This document shows, in pieces, positions 32,502-42,295 of a stretch of 64,000 bases of DNA. The DNA comes from Streptomyces sp. NRRL F-6492 (lineage in GTDB: Bacteria > Actinomycetota > Actinomycetes > Streptomycetales > Streptomycetaceae). The notes beneath the pieces were generated by a model that worked only from the letters and a program-made list of their open reading frames with translations, did no database searches and was not told the DNA's origin. Numbering within the stretch: the stretch's first letter is position 1; the number at the start of each line of letters is the position of its first letter. Both the position numbers and the translations under genes were made by a program. The stretch covers positions 41,480 through 105,479 of the forward strand of contig NZ_LGEG01000024.1 of NCBI RefSeq assembly GCF_001280125.1, written 5' to 3'.

Positions 32502-33167
32502 CTACGGCCAGAGGAGTTCGCGGATCCAGCCGTCGGGCGTCGACGGGTCGCGGCGGTAGCGGAGCCGTACGTGGCGGCGGCGTTCGTCGCCCTGGAAGAA
32601 CTCGACCTCGGCCGGTTCGACCGTGTACGGGGTCCAGGTGGGGGCCGGGGCGTCCGGCTCCGCCTCCGCCCGGTGCCAGGCCGCCGTGCTCGCCGCGGCG
32701 AGGGTCTCCGGGGAGTCCAGCACCTCGCTCTGCCGGCCGACCAGGGCCGCCGCGAGGGCCCCGGTGGTGCGGGCGTGGAGGTCCGCGTACGCCTCCTCGG
32801 GGGTGCCGGTGGCGACGGGGCCCCTGACCCGGACCTGGCGGCCCTGGACCGGCCAGTAGAAGCCGAGCGCGGCCTCCGGGCGGGCGGCGAGCTGGCGGCC
32901 CTTGGCGCTGGTGGAGTGCGAGGCGAAGTGCCAGCCGCGCGCGTCGGCGCCGTGCAGCATCACCACCCGCACGTCGGGGCGGCCCTCCTCGTCCACGGTG
33001 GCCAGGGACGGGGTGTGCGGCTCGGTCTGGCCGGCCGCGACGGCCGCCGTGAACCAGTCGTGGAAGAGGGCGAGCGGGTCGGGCGGGGCGCCCGCCGGGT
33101 CGAAGGCGGGCAGCGCGGTGTCCCAGACCCGCAGGGAGCGCAGGGCGCGGTCGAAGTCGGTCGTCAT
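32502..33167 (-). CDS. pyridoxamine 5'-phosphate oxidase-family protein (PdxH-like)
   Basis: The 221-residue protein has the FMN-binding split-barrel pattern (PSLATVDEEGRPDVRVVMLHG, FASHSTSAKGRQLAARP) and the C-terminal dimerisation region PYTVEPAEVEFFQGDERRRHVR ending in ELLWP. These match PdxH, which oxidises pyridoxamine or pyridoxine phosphate to PLP. The conserved RL-type end is WP here and some active-site residues differ from E. coli PdxH, so a phenazine-type or other flavin oxidase role remains possible. Confidence 0.8.
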   Translation of the reverse strand: MTTDFDRALRSLRVWDTALPAFDPAGAPPDPLALFHDWFTAAVAAGQTEPHTPSLATVDEEGRPDVRVVMLHGADARGWHFASHSTSAKGRQLAARPEAALGFYWPVQGRQVRVRGPVATGTPEEAYADLHARTTGALAAALVGRQSEVLDSPETLAAASTAAWHRAEAEPDAPAPTWTPYTVEPAEVEFFQGDERRRHVRLRYRRDPSTPDGWIRELLWP

Positions 33168-33214
33168 GGGGTCACGGTAGTCACGGGGGCGGAGGGTTTC
33201 CGCCGCGGAGACGG

Positions 33215-33258
33215 CGACGCCGGCGGCGGTCCGTGGGGGCGGGCCGCCGCCGGCGTCG
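33215..33258 (-). terminator. hairpin after the minus-strand TetR gene
   Basis: GACGCCGGCGGCGG (33216-33229) pairs exactly with CCGCCGCCGGCGTC (33244-33257), extended one pair to 33215/33258. It lies just beyond the TetR stop at 33287 and before the pdxH-like start. Confidence 0.7.
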
Positions 33259-33286
33259 GCGACAGGACGGATGGAGGGGAGGGGGG

Positions 33287-33934
33287 CTATCTCACCGGCT
33301 TCTTGCCGGTGATGCCCAGGTGCACCAACAGGGCCAGGTTCGGCTTCAGTTCGGCCTGCTTCACGCCCCAGGTCTGGAAGCCCTTCTGGTGTCCCGCGAC
33401 CGCGGCCAGCATCGTCACCAGGGAGCCGGCCATGGCGGCGGGGCCGACCTCCTTGTCGACCTTGCCCTTGGCCTGGAGCTCCTTCACCGCGTCCGTCAGG
33501 GAGTTGGTGACCGAGTTCAGGATCTTCATGCGGATCTTGTAGAATCGCTTGTCGCCCTCGGCGGCGCCGAGGTCCACGACCCGGAGGATCGCGTCGTGCT
33601 TCCGCCAGAAGTCCAGGAAGCCCTCGACCAGTTCCTCGGAGGACTGCCAGCCGGCCTTGCCGACCCAGGAGCGGCCGGAGGCCAGGCCGGCCAACCCGGC
33701 GCCCTCCTTCGCCATTTCCTCCGCGATCTCCAGAACCGCTCCCTCGACGTCCGGGAAGTACTGATAGAACGTCGCGGGTGAAGTACCCGCCTTCCGGGCC
33801 ACGTCGATGACCTTGACGTCCCGGTAGGGCGAGGAGCTGAGCATCTCACCGAGGCAGTCGAGCAGCTTCTGCCGCGTCGCCTGACCGCGTCGACCGGCCA
33901 CGCGGCCGTCGACGGTGCGTACTTGTCCTGTCAT
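33287..33934 (-). CDS. TetR-family transcriptional regulator
   Basis: The 215-residue protein has a TetR helix-turn-helix (SPYRDVKVIDVARKAGTSPATFYQYFPDVEGA) and a C-terminal helical domain with FLDFWRKHDAILRVVDLGA. The latter resembles the actinobacterial regulators of lipid or secondary metabolism. Neither neighbour suggests a target with certainty; a 385-base gene-free region precedes it. Confidence 0.88.
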   Translation of the reverse strand: MTGQVRTVDGRVAGRRGQATRQKLLDCLGEMLSSSPYRDVKVIDVARKAGTSPATFYQYFPDVEGAVLEIAEEMAKEGAGLAGLASGRSWVGKAGWQSSEELVEGFLDFWRKHDAILRVVDLGAAEGDKRFYKIRMKILNSVTNSLTDAVKELQAKGKVDKEVGPAAMAGSLVTMLAAVAGHQKGFQTWGVKQAELKPNLALLVHLGITGKKPVR

Positions 33935-34319
33935 GCCGTCAGCTTACCGACGGGGCCTCGGGGCGCGATTCGGCCGACTGCAAATGGGGTGCACCCCGGT
34001 GCGAACGCGTTCTGCGAGGTGGGAGTGAGTGCGGGGCGGAGAGTGAGGGAGAGGGGACGGTCGGTATTGAGCCAATGTTCATGACGGGGGCGAGGCCGTG
34101 GCGGTGTCGGGCCGGTGCCGGCCGGCGGTGGAGAGGGGGCGGCGGCGCCGGGGGAGCGAGGGCCGATCGGGGGACCCCGTACCCGAATAGAGTTATGAAC
34201 AGTCTGTGGACAACTTCGGTGGACAACCCGGGCGCCGCAAGGGTCCCACCCCGTCGAACCGTCTCTTTGTTCGCATGTCGGGGCATGCGCGGCCGGCGCC
34301 GCCGCCCTAGCGTGGAGCC
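33935..34319. other. gene-free region with paired DnaA-box-like sites
   Basis: No convincing gene is seen here on either strand. The region is divergent between the TetR gene and the VOC gene, and is A/T-richer around 34185-34230. That patch holds two DnaA-box-like 9-mers listed separately. The rest is G-rich and unremarkable. Confidence 0.6.
34205..34226. promoter_or_regulatory. two DnaA-box-like sites
   Basis: TGTGGACAA at 34205-34213 is the exact complement of the Streptomyces DnaA box TTGTCCACA. GGTGGACAA at 34218-34226 differs at one base. They have the same orientation and are 13 bp apart. No origin features (cluster of many boxes, dnaA, dnaN) are present, so this may be a DnaA-titrating or regulatory site. 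Confidence 0.4.
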
Positions 34320-35114
34320 ATGGCCGTACGTACTGAGGGCACCCCGTGCTGGGTGGACGCGCAGCTCCCCGACCTGGAGGCGGGCAAGCGCTTCTACGGC
34401 GAGCTCTTCGGCTGGACCTTCGACCCCGACCGCGACGAGGCCCTGCTGCGCGGGCGGCGCGTCGCCGGGCTCCTCCCCAAGCGGGACGGCCGCATGCCCA
34501 CCACCTGGACCGTCTACCTCGCCACCGAGAACGCCGGCACCCTCGCCGCCCGGATCAGGGCCGCCGGCGGCCGGATGGTCATGGATCCGTACCCCGTCGG
34601 CCCCTTCGGCGTCCTGGCGCTCGCCGCCGACCCCGGCGGCACCGTCTTCGGCCTCCGCCAGGCGGGCGAGGACGACGGCTTCGCGGCGGTGAACGAGCCG
34701 GGCGCCTTCTGCTGGATGGAGGTGTACACGCGGCGGCCGGACGCCGTCGACACCTTCTACGCCACCGTCTTCGGCTACCTCGGCCGCCAGGCCGACCCCG
34801 AGGAGGAGGGCGCGGGCCCCGACCTCGACTACCGCGTCTGGTCGCCCCCCGGCTCCCGGCCCGGCGACGACAGCGCCTTCGGAGGCCGGGCCGTGATCAC
34901 CGACGACTTCCCCGCCGAGATGCCCGGCCACGTCCTCGCCTACTTCGCCGTGGACGACTGCGACGAGGCCCGCGACACCACCGTCCGGCTCGGCGGCCGG
35001 GTCGTCACCCCCGCCCGGGACACCCCGCACGGCCGCGTCGCCGTCCTCCGGGACAACCAGGGCGCCCTCTTCGCGGTGCTCGCCGAGCCGAAAACCGACC
35101 GTACGGGCGGATAG
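34320..35114 (+). CDS. two-domain VOC (glyoxalase/bleomycin resistance-like) protein
   Basis: The 264-residue protein contains two VOC modules: residues about 5-120 ([41 protein letters not shown]) and about 130-255 ([40 protein letters not shown]). Such twin-module proteins of Streptomyces are usually called hydrolases or bleomycin resistance-like, but metal ligands and substrate vary. It ends 158 bases before afsK. Confidence 0.82.
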   Translation: MAVRTEGTPCWVDAQLPDLEAGKRFYGELFGWTFDPDRDEALLRGRRVAGLLPKRDGRMPTTWTVYLATENAGTLAARIRAAGGRMVMDPYPVGPFGVLALAADPGGTVFGLRQAGEDDGFAAVNEPGAFCWMEVYTRRPDAVDTFYATVFGYLGRQADPEEEGAGPDLDYRVWSPPGSRPGDDSAFGGRAVITDDFPAEMPGHVLAYFAVDDCDEARDTTVRLGGRVVTPARDTPHGRVAVLRDNQGALFAVLAEPKTDRTGG

Positions 35115-35272
35115 GTCCGCAACCGTCCGGCCCGGCGCGCCCCGCACCGGACCGCCCCCCGCGCCGGGCGACACCCCGATCCGCCCCCGGGTTCGCCACC
35201 GGGCCCCCGGACAGGAAGAATCAGGGCCACGGGGCCGTACCCTCATGGCCCGTACGGGGAGGTGGCAGGCAA

Positions 35273-37708
35273 GTGGAGCAGCTGACGCAGCACGACCCGA
35301 GACGCATCGGGCCCTTCGAGGTGCTGGGCCGGCTCGGCGCGGGCGGAATGGGCCTGGTCTATCTCGCGCGCTCGGCCTCGGGCCGGCGCGTGGCGATCAA
35401 GACCGTGCGCACGGAGCTCGCCGAGGACCAGCTGTTCCGGGTCCGCTTCACCCGGGAGGTGGAGGCCGCACGGGCCGTCTCGGGCTTCTACACGGCCGCC
35501 GTCGTCGACGCCGACCCGCGCGCCGCCGTGCCCTGGCTGGCCACCGCCTACGTGCCGGCGCCCTCCCTCGAAGAGATAGTGAACGAGTGCGGGCCGCTCC
35601 CGGCCCAGGCCGTGCGCTGGCTGGCGGCCGGCGTCGCCGAGGCCCTCCAGTCCATCCACGGGGCGGGCCTGGTCCACCGCGACCTCAAGCCCTCCAACGT
35701 CCTCGTCGTCGAGGACGGCCCCCGGGTGATCGACTTCGGCATCGCGTCCGGCGTCTCCAACACGCGCCTGACCATGACCAACGTCGCCGTCGGCACCCCC
35801 GCCTACATGTCGCCCGAGCAGGCCCGCGACTCGCGCAGCGTCACCGGCGCCAGCGACGTCTTCTCGCTCGGCTCGATGCTGGTCTTCGCCGCCACCGGCC
35901 ACGCGCCCTACCACGGCGCCAACCCGGTCGAGACCGTCTTCATGCTGCTCCGGGAGGGCCCCGACCTGGAGGGACTGCCCGACGAGCTGCGGCCCCTCAT
36001 CGACTCCTGCATGCAGACGGACGTCACCCGGCGGCCCAGCCCGGCCGACCTCCAGGCCCAGCTCGCCCCGCACCTCTTCGGTCCCGGCAGCGACGACAGC
36101 GGCACGGCCTCGGCCTGGCTGCCGCTGAGCGCCACCGCCATGATCGAGCGGCGCCGCGGCGGCGGCCGGACCCCCGCCGCGCCGCCCGCCCCGCCGGTCC
36201 CCCCGCCGCCGGCGGACCCGCCGGGCCCGTTCCCCGACCCGTACGGCCCGGAGCGCGGGCCCGGGGGCGGCGGCAGGCCCGAGCCCGCCCCCGTCGGCGG
36301 CCGGCACGCGGGTCCCGCCGAGAGCGCGGGCGGCCCCGTGCGCCTCGGCGGCGGGGCCGTGCCCATCGGCCCCGGCCCCCGGGTCGCCGACACCCGGGCG
36401 GCGCTCGCCGTCGGCCGGGGCGCCGACGCGGGCCCCGCGACCGGCTGGATCCGGCCGCCCGGCGGCGGCCCGCACGGCGCCGAGCCCGGCCCGCCGCCGG
36501 GCTCCCGCCCGCTGAACGTGCCCGCGCAGGGCGGCACGGGACCGAACCCGCCCCCGCCGGAGCCCGGCCACTGGAGGCCCTGGCGCTTCCGCATGTCCAA
36601 CGACGTCTGGGGCACCCCGGTCGTCGACGGCGACCTGCTGTACGTCACCTCCTTCGAGGTGCACGCCCTGGACACGGGCAGCGGCCGGCGCCAGTTCAAG
36701 ACCCGGGACGTGGCCTGGTCCATGGCCGTCGCCGGGGGCCGCATCCACGCCTCCGACGGGCCCACCCTGTACGCCCTCGACGCCGGCGACGGCGGCGAGC
36801 GCTGGCGGCTGCACACCGACGCCTGGGTGTACGCGCTGAAGGTCGACCGGGGCACGGTCGTCACCGGTACGCGCGGCGGCGGGGTCCAGGGCCGGGAGGC
36901 CTCCAACGGCGCCAAGCTGTGGGAGGTCACCGGCGCGCAGACCGACTTCGAGACCCCGGAGGCGGGGCCCGCCGTGCACGGCGACACCGTGTACGTGTGG
37001 CGGGACGCCCGGCTCCAGGCCCTCGACGCCCGGACCGGGACGGAGCGCTGGTCGTACCCGATCGGGGACGCCGCCTCCTGCGGGGGAGTACCCGTACGGG
37101 TGGCCCCGGCCGAGGACGGCCACGTGTACGTGTCGGCCGGGACCCGGGTCCTGTCCATCGACATCGCGGGCGGGCACGTCCGCTGGCACTTCGAGGCCCC
37201 GGCCGTCTTCCTCTCCCCGCCCGCCTTCGCGCCGGGCCCGGCCGTCACCGGCGGCGGGGTGTACCTCGCCGACCACCTCGGCACGGTGTACGCGCTCGAC
37301 GCCACCACCGGCCAGGACCGCTGGCGGATCGCGACCGAGCAGCGCCAGTCCACCGAGCCGGTGCTCGTCGCGGACGGCAACGTGCACGTCGGCAGCGGCA
37401 GCGCGCTCTACACGCTCGACGCGGTCACCGGCACGCCCCGGTGGCGGTTCGCCGCGGGCGGCGAGCTGGTCGGCTCCCCGGTGGTCGCGGACGGCCGGAT
37501 CCACTTCGGCTCGGCCGACCACGTCCTCTACACCCTGGACGCGACCGGCGGCCAGCTCCGCTGGAAGCTCGCGACCGGCGGCGAGATCACCGGCTCGCCG
37601 GTGGTGAAGGGCGGGGTCGTGTACGCGTGCAGCAAGGACCGCTGCGTGTACGCGCTCGACGCGGTGAAGGGCACGGCGACGGGCCGGGGGCCGGCGGCGG
37701 CGCGCTGA
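35273..37708 (+). CDS. afsK: AfsK Ser/Thr protein kinase with C-terminal PQQ-type propeller
   Basis: The 811-residue protein has a complete Hanks kinase at residues 14-285: glycine loop [10 protein letters not shown] (21-30), Lys43, HRDLKPSN (135-142), DFG (154-156). The activation loop has Thr164/167/169, the region of the known AfsK autophosphorylation site. A Pro/Gly-rich linker of about 130 residues follows. Residues about 440-811 then form repeated PQQ/WD-like blades ([14 protein letters not shown] and similar). No transmembrane helix is evident, as in AfsK. AfsK phosphorylates AfsR, which is encoded on the other strand nearby. GTG at 35273 follows GGGAGG. Related kinases exist, but locus and layout make AfsK secure. 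Confidence 0.93.
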   Translation: MEQLTQHDPRRIGPFEVLGRLGAGGMGLVYLARSASGRRVAIKTVRTELAEDQLFRVRFTREVEAARAVSGFYTAAVVDADPRAAVPWLATAYVPAPSLEEIVNECGPLPAQAVRWLAAGVAEALQSIHGAGLVHRDLKPSNVLVVEDGPRVIDFGIASGVSNTRLTMTNVAVGTPAYMSPEQARDSRSVTGASDVFSLGSMLVFAATGHAPYHGANPVETVFMLLREGPDLEGLPDELRPLIDSCMQTDVTRRPSPADLQAQLAPHLFGPGSDDSGTASAWLPLSATAMIERRRGGGRTPAAPPAPPVPPPPADPPGPFPDPYGPERGPGGGGRPEPAPVGGRHAGPAESAGGPVRLGGGAVPIGPGPRVADTRAALAVGRGADAGPATGWIRPPGGGPHGAEPGPPPGSRPLNVPAQGGTGPNPPPPEPGHWRPWRFRMSNDVWGTPVVDGDLLYVTSFEVHALDTGSGRRQFKTRDVAWSMAVAGGRIHASDGPTLYALDAGDGGERWRLHTDAWVYALKVDRGTVVTGTRGGGVQGREASNGAKLWEVTGAQTDFETPEAGPAVHGDTVYVWRDARLQALDARTGTERWSYPIGDAASCGGVPVRVAPAEDGHVYVSAGTRVLSIDIAGGHVRWHFEAPAVFLSPPAFAPGPAVTGGGVYLADHLGTVYALDATTGQDRWRIATEQRQSTEPVLVADGNVHVGSGSALYTLDAVTGTPRWRFAAGGELVGSPVVADGRIHFGSADHVLYTLDATGGQLRWKLATGGEITGSPVVKGGVVYACSKDRCVYALDAVKGTATGRGPAAAR

Positions 37709-37721
37709 CGGGCCCGGCGCC

Positions 37722-38429
37722 TCAGCGGGGCCCGGGACCGTCCTGGTCGGGGTCCCGGCCCTGATCCCGGCCCTGATCCCGGTCGGGCATCTCGAAGGTC
37801 CGGGTCGGCTCGGACCCGTAGGGGTCGTACGAGCCGGGGGCGGCGGACTCCCGGGGATCGCCCGCGGGCGCCCCGTAGGGGTCGGCGACGGGGGCCTCCC
37901 GGGGGTCGGGACCGCGCGCTTCGCGGGGGTCGGGGCCGTCGGCCGGGGGCGCGTACGCCCGCGGCTCCTCCGGCCACGTCCGCCCCGTCCGCTCCTCCGG
38001 ATCCTTCCGGGCCTCCCGTCTCCGCCCCGACATGACGAGCGCGCCGAGCAGCAGCAGGATCCCGCCGCCGAGGGCGTTCGCGACCCCGTCGCCGAGGCCC
38101 GCACCGCCGCCGCCGACCGTGAGGCTGCCCTCGTACTGTCCGACCCGCACCATCCAGAAGACGGTGAAGCCGAGGACGACGAACCCGGCGAGGGCGACTA
38201 GGGGGCGGGAGCGGAGCACCACGCCGACGAGGGCGAGGAGGGCGGCGAGGGCGAAGGGCAGCAGGAGCGACCACCAGAGGTCGGCCTTCGCCCCGGTGAT
38301 GCCGGTGAACAGCTCGCCGAGGGCGTAGTCGCGTCCGTGACGGCCGTCGTACCAGGCACGGAAGGGGCTCAGAACGGCGGCCGTCGCTCCGGCGAGAGCC
38401 AGGACGGCGCCGACGACATTGCGGATCAT
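37722..38429 (-). CDS. membrane protein with Asp/Pro/Arg-rich cytoplasmic tail, afs-locus
   Basis: The 235-residue protein has four membrane helices in the first 140 residues (VVGAVLALAGATAAVL, WSLLLPFALAALLALVG, LVALAGFVVLGFTVFWMV, GGGILLLLGALVM). A tail of about 95 residues with repeats of DPREA and DQGRD follows. AGGAGG lies 8 bases before the ATG. It converges on afsK with a 13-base gap. It occupies the position between afsK and afsS in Streptomyces; its function is not known, but a link to AfsK at the membrane is possible. Confidence 0.75.
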   Translation of the reverse strand: MIRNVVGAVLALAGATAAVLSPFRAWYDGRHGRDYALGELFTGITGAKADLWWSLLLPFALAALLALVGVVLRSRPLVALAGFVVLGFTVFWMVRVGQYEGSLTVGGGGAGLGDGVANALGGGILLLLGALVMSGRRREARKDPEERTGRTWPEEPRAYAPPADGPDPREARGPDPREAPVADPYGAPAGDPRESAAPGSYDPYGSEPTRTFEMPDRDQGRDQGRDPDQDGPGPR

Positions 38430-38747
38430 CGAAGCGGCCTCCTGAGTGGTCCGGCTCTCGCTCCCGACGCTACGCCCGCTCGGAGGGGCCCGCCATGCGG
38501 CGCGGACGGCCCGCTCCGGCACCGCCTCGACGCGCGCCGGCGGCCGGACGCGCCGAAGGGGCCGGGCAGGTGCCCGACCCCTCCTCGTGCGGTGGTCCGA
38601 TCGCGTCGCGCACGGGCCCTGTCCGGCGGATCCCCCCTGGTTCCGCCGGACGTCCCCCGAGCCCGTGTGCTCCCCCGTCGACCGGACCCCTCGGGCCCCG
38701 GCGGCTCCCCCGAAGTCGCCGCCGCGGCCCTTCCCCGTCGGGATGGA
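38430..38747. other. gene-free region between the membrane protein and afsS
   Basis: No gene is supported here. The only structure seen is an imperfect GGGG-CGGGC/GCCCG-CCCC hairpin at about 38558-38581, which could end the afsS transcript. The rest is very GC-rich with no clear promoter for the membrane protein gene. Confidence 0.5.
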
Positions 38748-38957
38748 CTACTTGGCCGGTTCCGACGTGGCGTGCATGTTGTCGGTCGTGGCCGTGCCGG
38801 CGTTGCCGTCGATCGGCTCCGTGGTGGCGTGCATGTTGCCGTTGACGCCGATCTTCGCGGCCACGGAGTCGGCGAGCGGAGCGCCGGTCGCGTGCATGTT
38901 CTTGCTGACGATCTCTTCGCCGGCGGCGCTCGGCTCGGTGGGGTCCAGGTCGGCCAT
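38748..38957 (-). CDS. afsS: AfsS, small activator of antibiotic production
   Basis: The 69-residue protein has three NMHAT repeats (residues 20-24, 41-45, 60-64), each followed by a [GTS]-x-P turn. This is the T-x-x-x-x-N-M-H-A pattern that defines AfsS. AfsS overexpression stimulates secondary metabolism; its molecular mechanism is still unclear. ATG at 38957 is preferred because GGGAG lies 9 bases upstream; an ATG at 38966 would sit directly against that site. It lies downstream of afsR on the same strand, as in S. coelicolor. Confidence 0.92.
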   Translation of the reverse strand: MADLDPTEPSAAGEEIVSKNMHATGAPLADSVAAKIGVNGNMHATTEPIDGNAGTATTDNMHATSEPAK

Positions 38958-38991
38958 GCTGATCATCTCCCGTTGTTACTTCGGATGGGGC

Positions 38992-39057
38992 GGGTGGGAC
39001 CGTCCGGCCGTTCCCCCGTGGACTGCTGGGCGGTCCCACCCGGAGCCGTTCACCCTA
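38992..39057 (-). promoter_or_regulatory. candidate afsS promoter and 5' leader stem-loop
   Basis: On the minus strand TAGGGT (complement of 39052-39057) is a good -10 element. It is preceded by adjacent 8-mers CCGTCACA and CCGTCGCA, the kind of direct repeat a SARP such as AfsR reads near the -35. The transcript would begin near 39045 and immediately contain an 11-bp perfect stem (CGGTCCCACCC complement at 39031-39041 with 38992-39002). The AfsR link is known for afsS; the exact site here is inference. Confidence 0.45.
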
Positions 39058-39169
39058 GTGCGACGGTGTGACGGCCTTACCGGCGACCCGTCTGCCCCCC
39101 GACGCGACGGATCGTGGGGAGAAGACTGCCCCAGGCCCATAAACGAACGATGAACGGGCAGTTCAGCGG

Positions 39170-42100
39170 CTACGCGGCGGCGGTCTCCAGCAACAGGGCC
39201 CGCACGTCCGATTCCTCCGGCGAGCCGAGTTCGACGAAGATGTCCAGCGCCTCCTGCCAGCAGACCCGTGCCCGGCCGTGCTGCCCTATCCCGGACAGGG
39301 CGCGGCCGAGGACGACGAGGACCTGTCCGCGACGCCACTCGCCGCCGACCCCGCGGAGGACGACCAGCGCCAGTTCGGAGTTCGAGGCGGCCTGGGCGTA
39401 CCGGCGGGCGGCGATGTCCACCTCGGCGATCCGGAAGAGCGACATGCCCTCCCAGAGGCGTTGCCGACTGTCCCGGAAGACTTCGAGGGCCTCGGCGAGC
39501 CGGGACGAGGCCTCGTCGAGCCGCCCGCTCGCGGTCAGCGCGAGTCCCAGCGCGTAGCGGCCGTTGGCGCCCTTGAGCGCGTGCCCCATCGAGGCGTACA
39601 TCTCGGTTCCGCGCTGGGCGAGTTCGACCGCGACGTCCGTCTGGCCCATGGCCAGGTGAATGCGGGAGAGGTTGCACAGGGCGCTGGCCTCACCGGCTTC
39701 GTCGTCGCAGGCGCGGAACGCCGTGGTGGCCTGGGTCAGGAAGCGTTCCCCGTCCTCGGTGCGCCCCTGGTAGAGCGCCATGATCCCGAGGGCGTTGGCG
39801 GCCCAGCACAGCGGGAGGGCGTCCCCGGTCGAGGACGCCAGGTCCATCGCCTCGTGAGCCTCGCCGTCCGCCTCGTCGAACCGGCCCGTCACGTGCTGGA
39901 CGTACGCCAGGGTGAGCGCCGCACGGCCCTTCGCCCGGACGTCGCCCGCCCGTCCCGCCGCCTCCCGCAGCACCGTCGCCACCGCCTCGTACTCCCGGGA
40001 GTTCGCGCCCGATTCCGCGAGGTCGAGGGAGGCCCACAGCAGGTCGACGCCCCGCCGCAGCGTCCCCGGCGAGGCGGCGGACCGGCGGACCGTGGCCAGG
40101 AGGCAGTCGGCCTCCGCGTAGAGCCAGTCCTGGGCCTCGTGGCGGTCGGTGAAGGCCAGGCCGTCGTACGCGGTGGGCTCCAGGTGGTCGACCAGCCGGT
40201 CGCCGGGGCGTTCGATGGCGTACACGCGGGCGGCGGTCGACAGGTAGAAGTCGAGGAGGCGGGAGAGCGCCGCCTCCCGCTCCGACGGGGGCTGCTCGTC
40301 CCTCTCCGCGCACGCGCGCGCGTAGAGCCGGACCAGGTCGTGGTACCGGTAGCGGCCCGGGGCCGCCGATTCGAGCAGGGACGTGTCGACCAGGGCCTCC
40401 AGGAGGTCCTCGGTGTCCCGGAGGGGCAGGTCGAGGACGGCGGCCGCCGCCGCGAGCGAGATGTCCGGGCCGTCGGCCAGCCCGAGGAGGCGGAAGGCGC
40501 GGGCCTGGGCCGGCTCCAGCTGGCCGTAGCCCAGCTCGAAGGTCGCCTTGACCGCCAGGTCGCCCGCCTGGAGCTCGTCGAGCCGCCGCCGCTCGTCCGC
40601 CAGCTTGGCCGCCAGGACCGACACCGTCCACGTGCGGCGGGCCGCGAGCCGGGACGCGGCGATGCGGATCGCCAGGGGCAGGAAGCCGCAGGCGGCGACC
40701 ACGTCGAGGGCGGCCTCCCGCTCGGCCCGGACCCGCTCCTCGCCGACGATCCTCAGGAAGAGCTGGAGCGCCTCCTCCGGGGACATCACGTCCAGGTCGA
40801 CCAGGTGCGCCCCCGCCAGGTCGACCATCCGGATCCGGCTGGTGACCAGGGCCGCGCAGCCCGCCGTGCCGGGCAGCAGCGGGCGGATCTGGGCGGCGTC
40901 GCGGGCGTTGTCCAGGAGGACCAGGACCCGGCGCCCGTCGAGCGTGGAGCGGTAGAGCGCCGCCCGGTCGTCCAGGGAGTCGGGGACGGCCGAGTCCGGG
41001 GTGCCGAGCGCGCGCAGGAAGGAGCCGAGGACGGTCTCGGGCGCGGCGGCGCGGGACCCCGCGCCCTGGAGGTCGACGTACAGCTGCCCGTCCGGGAAGT
41101 GCGGCCGGGCCTCGTGGGCCACGTGCACGGCGAGGGTCGTCTTGCCGACGCCGCCGATGCCCGCGAGCGCCGAGACCGCCATGACGTGGCCCTCGGCGGT
41201 GGCGAGCCGGGCGCCCAGCTCCCGTACGAAGGAGGCGCGGCCCGTGAAGTCCGGCACGGTCGCCGGGAGCTGCGCCGGGCGCGCGACGGGCGCGGCGGCC
41301 GGGGCGGGCTCCTCGACGGGCCGGGCGAGCTCGGCGTCGGCCCGGAGGATGCGCTGCTGGAGCCGGGAGAGCTCGGGGTTCGGGTCGACGCCCAGCTCGT
41401 CGGCGAGGAGCCGGCGGGTGTCGGCGTACACGGCGAGCGCCTCGGCCTGCCGTCCGCCGCGGTAGAGCGCCAGCATGAGCAGTTCGCGCAGGCGCTCGCG
41501 CAGCGGGTGCGCGGCGGTGAGCGCGGTCAGCTCGGAGACGGCCTCGGCGTGCGCGCCGACCTCCAGGTCGATGTCGAGCCGGGTCTCCAGGAGGGTGAGC
41601 CGCCACTCCTCCAGGCGGGTCCGCTGGGTCTCGGCGTACGGGCCGGGCACGGAGGCCAGGACCTCGCCGTCCCACAGGTCGAGGGCCCCGGCGAGCCGTG
41701 CCCGGGCGGCCGCGCGGTCCCCGCAGGACCGCAGCTTCTCGGCCTCGGCGGCCAGCTCCTGGGCCGTGGTGAGGTCGAGCGCGGTGGCGGAGGCGCGCAG
41801 GGCGTAGCCGCCGGACTCGCTGACCAGGACCTCGGGGCCGAGGGCCTTGCGGAGCCGGGAGGCGTAGGTGCGGACGGCCGCGAGGGCCTGGGAGGGCGGT
41901 TCCTCGCCCCAGAGGGCGTCGATCAGCTCGGCGGCGGTGGCGGTGCGTCCGCCGCGCAGGAGGAGGGCGGCGAGCAGGGCGCGCTGCTGCGGCGATCCGG
42001 TGGGCACGGCCTCGTCGCCCCGCCAGGCCCGCACGGGCCCGAGCACTCCGAAACGCAGCGTCCCGCCGCCGGCGGCACCCGCGCCGCGGCGCACGCCCGC

Positions 42101-42295
42101 GCCCTCGTCGGCCCCGGTCACCGGGGCCACCGGGGCCACCGGGGCCGCCGTCCCCGCCGGAATCACCGGGGCCTCCGGGGCCACCGGAACCTCCGGGGCC
42201 TCCGGAACACCTCGGCCCGCCGGGTCCACCGGGGCGTTCCCGCCCGTTTCCGCAGCCCGCTGCGCCGGGACTCGCGGCCCGTCCTCACGGTCCAT
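39170..42295 (-). CDS. afsR: AfsR, SARP/NB-ARC/TPR pleiotropic regulator
   Basis: The 1041-residue protein starts with a Pro/Ala/Val-rich stretch (repeats of APV/PEV). A SARP winged helix (residues about 79-170) and bacterial transcriptional activation domain (about 175-320) follow. Then comes an NB-ARC ATPase with Walker A AGIGGVGKTT (about 378-387), and C-terminal TPR repeats. AfsR is phosphorylated by AfsK and other kinases, hydrolyses ATP and activates afsS. It is somewhat longer than the S. coelicolor protein (993 aa), mainly in the N-terminal Pro-rich part. ATG at 42295 is chosen for the GGGGGAG site and MDREDGPRVP start. Confidence 0.93.
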   Translation of the reverse strand: MDREDGPRVPAQRAAETGGNAPVDPAGRGVPEAPEVPVAPEAPVIPAGTAAPVAPVAPVTGADEGAGVRRGAGAAGGGTLRFGVLGPVRAWRGDEAVPTGSPQQRALLAALLLRGGRTATAAELIDALWGEEPPSQALAAVRTYASRLRKALGPEVLVSESGGYALRASATALDLTTAQELAAEAEKLRSCGDRAAARARLAGALDLWDGEVLASVPGPYAETQRTRLEEWRLTLLETRLDIDLEVGAHAEAVSELTALTAAHPLRERLRELLMLALYRGGRQAEALAVYADTRRLLADELGVDPNPELSRLQQRILRADAELARPVEEPAPAAAPVARPAQLPATVPDFTGRASFVRELGARLATAEGHVMAVSALAGIGGVGKTTLAVHVAHEARPHFPDGQLYVDLQGAGSRAAAPETVLGSFLRALGTPDSAVPDSLDDRAALYRSTLDGRRVLVLLDNARDAAQIRPLLPGTAGCAALVTSRIRMVDLAGAHLVDLDVMSPEEALQLFLRIVGEERVRAEREAALDVVAACGFLPLAIRIAASRLAARRTWTVSVLAAKLADERRRLDELQAGDLAVKATFELGYGQLEPAQARAFRLLGLADGPDISLAAAAAVLDLPLRDTEDLLEALVDTSLLESAAPGRYRYHDLVRLYARACAERDEQPPSEREAALSRLLDFYLSTAARVYAIERPGDRLVDHLEPTAYDGLAFTDRHEAQDWLYAEADCLLATVRRSAASPGTLRRGVDLLWASLDLAESGANSREYEAVATVLREAAGRAGDVRAKGRAALTLAYVQHVTGRFDEADGEAHEAMDLASSTGDALPLCWAANALGIMALYQGRTEDGERFLTQATTAFRACDDEAGEASALCNLSRIHLAMGQTDVAVELAQRGTEMYASMGHALKGANGRYALGLALTASGRLDEASSRLAEALEVFRDSRQRLWEGMSLFRIAEVDIAARRYAQAASNSELALVVLRGVGGEWRRGQVLVVLGRALSGIGQHGRARVCWQEALDIFVELGSPEESDVRALLLETAAA

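Noticed and set aside
38558..38581. Hairpin below afsS as a definite terminator
   Set aside because: The stem has a mismatch and no following U-run, and is 170 bases from the afsS stop; it is mentioned only as a possibility.
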